A DNA stretch of 10,648 nucleotides from Leptospira sp. (GTDB taxonomy: Bacteria > Spirochaetota > Leptospiria > Leptospirales > Leptospiraceae), in NCBI GenBank assembly GCA_025457985.1, contig JALOTI010000139.1:1-10648 (forward strand). Reading direction: 5' to 3'. Below, one piece after another: positions 7,667-10,648 of the stretch. A model generated the notes under the pieces. That model had not been told where the DNA came from and made no database searches. It was given only the letters and a program-made list of their open reading frames with translations. Made by a program: the position numbers and the translations under genes. Each line of letters begins with the position of its first letter. Position 1 is the stretch's first letter.

Positions 7667-8089
7667 TTAATTTGTTTGTTTCGCGAAGATCTCCTTTTTG
7701 TAGAAGGCATCCAATAATCCGTTTATAAAATTTGCTGATTCCTCAGTTTCAAATTCTTTAGTCAACTCGACTGCTTCACTGATTACCACTGGAGCTGCTA
7801 GGAATGGTTCCTTTTGCAAACTCAAGATGGAAAGCCGAAGGATACATCGATTGACAACGGATATCCGCGAAAGTTCCCAATTCTCCGAGTACTTCTTAAT
7901 TAAAGTATCGATCGATTTCTTATTTTCGACCACTCCTTTCACAAGAAAGATCGCATAATCCTTTTCTTCTTTGGTGATTTTTTTGTCGTACCAATCGAAT
8001 TTCATGGCACGATCTGGATCGGTTCCGACTAGATCGATTTGGTAAAGACACATCAGTGCCAGACTTCTTCCCCTATGTCTGGAACTCAT
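7667..8089 (-). CDS. nusB: Transcription antitermination factor NusB
   Basis: A 140-residue all-helical NusB. It would bind boxA RNA with NusE (ribosomal protein S10) and support antitermination on rRNA operons. Diagnostic stretches are the start '[18 protein letters not shown]' (R-x-x-A-x-x-x-L-Y-Q-x-D), '[21 protein letters not shown]' (matching the family W-x-x-x-R-[IL]-x-x-x-[DN]-x-x-[IL]-L-R pattern) and '[29 protein letters not shown]' (matching the family EAVELAK.F....S..F[IV]NGVLD pattern). Length is normal for the family. The ATG at 8089 overlaps the ribH stop in an ATGA arrangement (8086-8089), so translation is probably coupled. ribH-nusB adjacency is widespread in bacteria, which strengthens both calls. 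Confidence 0.96.
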   Translation of the reverse strand: MSSRHRGRSLALMCLYQIDLVGTDPDRAMKFDWYDKKITKEEKDYAIFLVKGVVENKKSIDTLIKKYSENWELSRISVVNRCILRLSILSLQKEPFLAAPVVISEAVELTKEFETEESANFINGLLDAFYKKEIFAKQTN

Positions 8090-8556
8090 CCGATTTGGGA
8101 AAAAAGATTAGCCATTTCAATTGCCGTCGTCGCCGCCTCGTATCCTTTATTTCCAGCCTTTGTACCTGCTCTCTCAATCGCCTGTTCAATGGTCTCCGTA
8201 GTAATGACTCCAAAAATGACGGGCACGGTTCCATCGGCAAGAGAACCAATTTTTGCGGACTCACCTGCTACGAGATCATAGTGGCTAGTTGCCCCACGGA
8301 TGACGGCTCCCAAACAAACAATAGAGGAAAATTGAAACTTTTTAGACTGGAGAACCCTTTTTACTGTCTGCGGAAGTTCGTATGCTCCAGGAACATAGAT
8401 TACGGTAACATCTTGTTCAGCGACACCATGTTGGCGGTAAGCGTCTTTTGCCCCTTTGAGAAGGCTTTCTGTTATAAACTCGTTAAACTTGGAAACAATG
8501 ACACAATGCTTTTGGCCATTCCCAATTCTAAAACCTTCTAACCTTTTTTCACTCAT
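8086..8556 (-). CDS. ribH: 6,7-dimethyl-8-ribityllumazine synthase
   Basis: A 156-residue lumazine synthase, the penultimate enzyme of riboflavin synthesis. It condenses 5-amino-6-ribitylaminouracil with 3,4-dihydroxy-2-butanone 4-phosphate in the cytoplasm, usually as a pentamer or 60-mer capsid. Family motifs are complete: SKFNEFIT (22-29, F24/N25 stacking and binding), VPGAYELP (55-62), '[20 protein letters not shown]' (81-100, with the catalytic His at 92), and '[20 protein letters not shown]' (112-131, with phosphate-contacting R129). '[13 protein letters not shown]' completes the C-terminal helix. The ATG at 8556 fits the family N-terminus ([20 protein letters not shown]); only a weak GGAAA lies upstream. 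No other riboflavin genes are in the window, and no FMN-riboswitch-like leader fits in the short region upstream. Confidence 0.97.
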   Translation of the reverse strand: MSEKRLEGFRIGNGQKHCVIVSKFNEFITESLLKGAKDAYRQHGVAEQDVTVIYVPGAYELPQTVKRVLQSKKFQFSSIVCLGAVIRGATSHYDLVAGESAKIGSLADGTVPVIFGVITTETIEQAIERAGTKAGNKGYEAATTAIEMANLFSQIG

Positions 8557-8579
8557 GTGCCCAAGTTTCCAAAGCTAGT

Positions 8580-8726
8580 TTATTTCGCAAGACGAATGAC
8601 GAGAGTGATCTTTCCCTCTGGGTTTTCAACCACTTCAAACCCATCTTTTTCCAATGCCTTTTTGGCACGAAATAGACTTAAGGATACAACGTTGCTTTTT
8701 TCGAAAGGCGATGATTTTGGTTCCAT
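8580..8726 (-). CDS. Small 48-residue hypothetical protein, possible first gene of the ribH operon
   Basis: An ORF easily missed because of its size: 48 residues from ATG 8726 to TAA 8580-8582. It reads MEPKSSPFEKSNVVSLSLFR..., then 'AKKALEKDGFEVVENPEGKI' and TLVIRLAK. This is a plausible compact alpha-beta unit: an amphipathic helix (AKKALEKDG), a turn (NPEG) and two short strands (FEVVEN, KITLVIRLA). GGGGA lies 7 nt upstream of the ATG, one of the better ribosome-binding sites in the window. The stop is 23 bp before ribH, so it would be the promoter-proximal gene of the eight-gene run. No signal peptide or metal motif is visible. I do not recognise a family. The overlapping + strand ORF at 8557-8805 looks like its shadow. 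Confidence 0.6.
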   Translation of the reverse strand: MEPKSSPFEKSNVVSLSLFRAKKALEKDGFEVVENPEGKITLVIRLAK

Positions 8727-8833
8727 TGAGATTCCCCGCTTTTACAAGGATCGGATTCGGATTGTGCAAATCTTAAATGCCAATGACTTTACAAGTGTGA
8801 TTTGATTTCCACTTATGTCATATAGGAAACAAA
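8727..8833. promoter_or_regulatory. Divergent promoter region between the ribH operon and the SET gene
   Basis: These 107 bp must hold the start signals for the leftward operon and the rightward SET gene. Both start codons have ribosome-binding sites within it (GGGGA for the left gene; AGGA at 8824-8827 for the right). For the SET gene TTTACA (8788-8793) could be a -35, but no good -10 lies at the right spacing. For the operon, TAAGAT on the - strand (about 8772-8777) is a weak -10. No hexamer pair is convincing, so only the region is marked. Confidence 0.35.
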
Positions 8834-9271
8834 ATGAGAAAAAAGAAGTCACCCCGTAAGGCAAAAAAAAGAAAACCGATCGTATACACGGAAAAGGATT
8901 TTATTGTAAAACCCTCCTCGGTACCTGGAATTGGGATGGGTCTTTTCACCAAACAAACATTATACAAAGGTGATACTGTCGGTTTTTATGCAGGGAAAAT
9001 TATCACCGACGACGAAGCAGAGTCTCCCAAGTACATCGATTCGAAGTATCTACTTTGGATTTGTAAAGATTGGTGGATTTATGGAGAAGGAAAACTTTCC
9101 AACTACACTAGGTATATCAATCACTCGGATAAACCAAATGCTGAGCTCGTAACTTCTGTGAGATGGAAAACAGCCAGGTTTCGTGTACTGAAAACAATTC
9201 CTGAAGGGAATGAAATATTCTTCGATTACGGAAAAGACTACTGGGACAATGTGGACTTCAAACCAAAATAA
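8834..9271 (+). CDS. SET-domain protein (putative lysine methyltransferase)
   Basis: A 145-residue minimal SET protein. A lysine/arginine-rich tail (residues 2-14, [15 protein letters not shown]) precedes the SET domain. The SAM-binding motif is '[17 protein letters not shown]' (31-47), the pseudoknot motif is '[15 protein letters not shown]' (91-105; N96-H97-S98 and P101-N102), and the catalytic-tyrosine motif is '[11 protein letters not shown]' (127-137; Y132). Pre-SET and post-SET zinc-binding cysteines are absent. It would transfer methyl groups from SAM to lysines of a protein. Small bacterial SET proteins of this kind include chlamydial enzymes acting on histone-like proteins; the target here is unknown. 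AGGA is 6 nt before the ATG. The gene is transcribed away from the ribH operon and converges with the small lipoprotein gene. Confidence 0.88.
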   Translation: MRKKKSPRKAKKRKPIVYTEKDFIVKPSSVPGIGMGLFTKQTLYKGDTVGFYAGKIITDDEAESPKYIDSKYLLWICKDWWIYGEGKLSNYTRYINHSDKPNAELVTSVRWKTARFRVLKTIPEGNEIFFDYGKDYWDNVDFKPK

Positions 9272-9286
9272 ATTTAGAGAAGTCCA
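9252..9286. repeat. 8-bp inverted repeat spanning two convergent stop codons
   Basis: TGGACTTC (9252-9259) and GAAGTCCA (9279-9286) are perfect inverted copies around a 19-nt AT-rich loop. The loop contains the SET stop (9269-9271) and the lipoprotein stop (9274-9276), only 2 bp apart. Neither side has a T-run, so it is not a standard intrinsic terminator. It may be a shared 3'-end hairpin protecting both mRNAs, or chance. Confidence 0.4.
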
Positions 9287-9477
9287 GACTCCGTATTCAA
9301 ATTGCTAGAATCCAAACTTTGTGTTTCCTGGGATTCTATATTTTCTAGGTAACGAATTACCGAATCGTCCACGCGAAACACTCCTGCCTTGGACTCACGG
9401 TGGGAGAAACCGCAATAGATAAAATTAGCAGAAAAAAAGGCAAATGCCAGGACTAAGGGAAATCGAAAGGAAACCAT
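9274..9477 (-). CDS. Very small putative lipoprotein
   Basis: A 67-residue protein beginning MVSFRFPLVLAFAFFSANFIYC; the hydrophobic stretch ends at cysteine 22 in a loose spirochaete-style lipobox (tyrosine at -1 is unusual). The mature part would be 46 polar residues (GFSHRESKAGVFRVDDS...) with no recognised domain. The ATG at 9477 is chosen because GGAGGG lies 7-8 nt upstream, the strongest Shine-Dalgarno in the window; a longer version to 9528 would remove this signal and place the hydrophobic core too far in. The stop is 2 bp from the SET stop. If the cysteine is not lipidated, it is a short secreted or membrane-anchored peptide. Confidence 0.65.
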   Translation of the reverse strand: MVSFRFPLVLAFAFFSANFIYCGFSHRESKAGVFRVDDSVIRYLENIESQETQSLDSSNLNTESGLL

Positions 9478-9533
9478 CAAAAAACCCTCCAAACAACTCA
9501 AGAGTGACAAAATGCACCTCTGTGGCAAGATAT

Positions 9534-9552
9534 TTTTAGAATAATTCTAAAA
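9534..9552. repeat. Perfect 9-bp-arm palindrome
   Basis: TTTTAGAAT (9534-9542) and ATTCTAAAA (9544-9552) are perfect inverted arms around one base (9543). The element lies 6 bp beyond the GH57 stop codon (9559-9561) and about 57 bp before the small lipoprotein start, upstream of it on the same strand. It is too AT-rich, and lacks a following T-run on the - strand, to be a typical terminator. An operator for the lipoprotein gene is a reasonable alternative. Confidence 0.5.
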
Positions 9553-9558
9553 GGGAAC

Positions 9559-10648
9559 CTAGAAAAAGTCCTGTGGCCGAATGTCTGGAAAAATCGAATT
9601 CTCTCTTTCTATGGATTCCAAAAGAACGAAATCCACCTCACCAGACTCCAACATCTTATCCAAGGCTAAAAAAAGATTGGAATGAACATTTGTTCTGCGG
9701 ACTGCGTAATCAACCATTGTCTCCGTTTTCATAATAAAGGCCCAATCCGAACTTTGTAAGAGTAAAAGTTCTCTACCCATTTGTTTCAGGATACGAATCT
9801 GCACATCCGTTCCTTCTTTGTAGGTATGAACCCTTCGGTTCATGATGATGGAGAGACTATGGATAAGAGGATAGATCCATTCATTGGTTCGATTTAGCCA
9901 TACGTCTCCATAACCGTTCTCCCCCCAACTAGACATTTTCATTTGGACCGACTGGATACGGGGAAGCGATCTAGCTGCATCCATGGGATGAGAAAGTCGA
10001 ATCGTGTTTTGATCGAAGTGAATCTTTTTAAATAAAAATTCGATAAACTGAGGACCTTCATACCACCAATGACCATACAACTCTGCATCATAAGGAGATA
10101 CGACGACCGCCTCTTGTTTGTTTTGCGAAAAGAGATGTTCTACTTGGCGGATCCTGTTTCTCAAAAAATCCTCCGCATGGTTCCCTGCCGCTTCCATTGC
10201 CCAGTCTGGATGGTAGTAATCCTTATCCGAAGTTTTACCGGTGATTCGAAAGTATTTCATCCCGGTATTGATTCGTATTCCGTTCGAATGAAGAAAGGGC
10301 TTAATTTCTTCCCAAGGGAGATCGTGCCCAATATCTCTATAATACTCACGGTAGCGAAAGTCACCGGGGTATCCGTCCAACGAGCTCCAAACCTGTTTGC
10401 TCGATTCAGGGTCCCTTCCAAAAGCAAAAACCCCATGACCAACTTCAACAGGCGCATAACATCCATATTTTGGTCTTGGACTGGAATGTGTGATTCCATG
10501 TGTATCCACAAAAAAATATCGAAATCCCTCTTTGTCCAAATCATTCTCTAAACCTGGGAAGTATCCACATTCAGATAACCAGATCCCCTTTGGGTCTCTC
10601 CCCCAAATTCGACGAAATGTCCTTCTTCCATTTTTCAATTTCCTGGAA
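9559..10648 (-). CDS. GH57 1,4-alpha-glucan branching enzyme, 5' end outside window
   Basis: The C-terminal 362 residues of a GH57-family enzyme; the frame is open through the right edge, so the start is not in the window. Three of the five conserved GH57 regions are visible. Region 3 is 'GIWLSECGYFPG', with nucleophile Glu encoded at 10570-10572. Region 4 is 'SPYDAELYGHWWYEG', with the acid/base Asp at residue 184 counted from 10638. Region 5 is 'SSWGENGYGDVWLN'. The following 'RELLLLQSSDWAFIM' and 'YAVRRTNVHSNLF' match the DUF1957 C-terminal domain of GH57 branching enzymes. The enzyme would cut alpha-1,4 glucan and rejoin it as an alpha-1,6 branch in glycogen synthesis. Related 4-alpha-glucanotransferases share the regions, but the SSDW domain favours branching. 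Confidence 0.92.
   Translation of the reverse strand, partial: SRKLKNGRRTFRRIWGRDPKGIWLSECGYFPGLENDLDKEGFRYFFVDTHGITHSSPRPKYGCYAPVEVGHGVFAFGRDPESSKQVWSSLDGYPGDFRYREYYRDIGHDLPWEEIKPFLHSNGIRINTGMKYFRITGKTSDKDYYHPDWAMEAAGNHAEDFLRNRIRQVEHLFSQNKQEAVVVSPYDAELYGHWWYEGPQFIEFLFKKIHFDQNTIRLSHPMDAARSLPRIQSVQMKMSSWGENGYGDVWLNRTNEWIYPLIHSLSIIMNRRVHTYKEGTDVQIRILKQMGRELLLLQSSDWAFIMKTETMVDYAVRRTNVHSNLFLALDKMLESGEVDFVLLESIERENSIFPDIRPQDFF

Noticed and set aside
8039..8541. + strand ORFs of 80 and 161 codons
   Set aside because: They lie antisense to ribH and the nusB start, both of which are unambiguous family members.
8557..8805. + strand ORF of 82 codons
   Set aside because: It is antisense to the small ORF at 8580-8726, which has a better ribosome-binding site and operon context, and it runs into the divergent promoter region.
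8727..8833. FMN riboswitch upstream of ribH
   Set aside because: The leader is only about 107 bp, shared with a divergent gene, and I see none of the conserved RFN-element segments.

Overview
The window looks like the core chromosome of a spirochaete, most likely Leptospira, and perhaps one of the saprophytic species. The grounds are a moderately AT-rich composition, many small secreted or lipoprotein-like proteins with loose lipoboxes, a TPR-rich membrane protein, a bacterial SET-domain protein and a GH57 branching enzyme. The genus is inferred from gene content and protein style; no search was run. I see no phage, transposon, CRISPR array, tRNA or rRNA.

Left part (1-1518): a rho-independent terminator on the + strand (68-105) closes a transcript entering from outside the window. 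Next, on the - strand, is a gene for a small exported protein (258-875) with a near-consensus sigma-70 promoter (917-945). Beside it is a small lipoprotein gene (972-1341) that appears broken by a one-base frameshift just after its lipobox. The 177-bp gap after it carries imperfect tandem repeats of about 38 bp.

Centre (1519-8726): eight - strand genes are packed as one apparent operon, read from right to left. They are a new 48-residue ORF (8580-8726), ribH (lumazine synthase), nusB, a bitopic TPR protein, a short class I methyltransferase, a DEAD-box RNA helicase with a long basic tail, an N-acetylmuramoyl-L-alanine amidase, and a membrane-anchored protein that may carry a GerMN-like domain. 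Four of the seven junctions overlap and the others are 8, 23 and 42 bp. Riboflavin synthesis, transcription antitermination, RNA remodelling and cell-wall turnover are therefore probably co-transcribed. ribH-nusB is a common bacterial pairing; the remainder looks lineage-specific.

Right part (8834-10648): a SET-domain protein with a lysine-rich N-terminus is read divergently from the operon across 107 bp. It converges on a tiny putative lipoprotein gene, with 2 bp between the stop codons and an 8-bp inverted repeat spanning both stops. A GH57 1,4-alpha-glucan branching enzyme, cut by the right edge of the window, follows on the - strand. A perfect 9-bp-arm palindrome lies just after its stop.

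Most of the window is ordinary housekeeping sequence. The points that merit a second look are the frameshifted lipoprotein, the unannotated 48-residue ORF, the apparently C-terminally truncated methyltransferase, the SET protein, and the intergenic repeats and palindromes.
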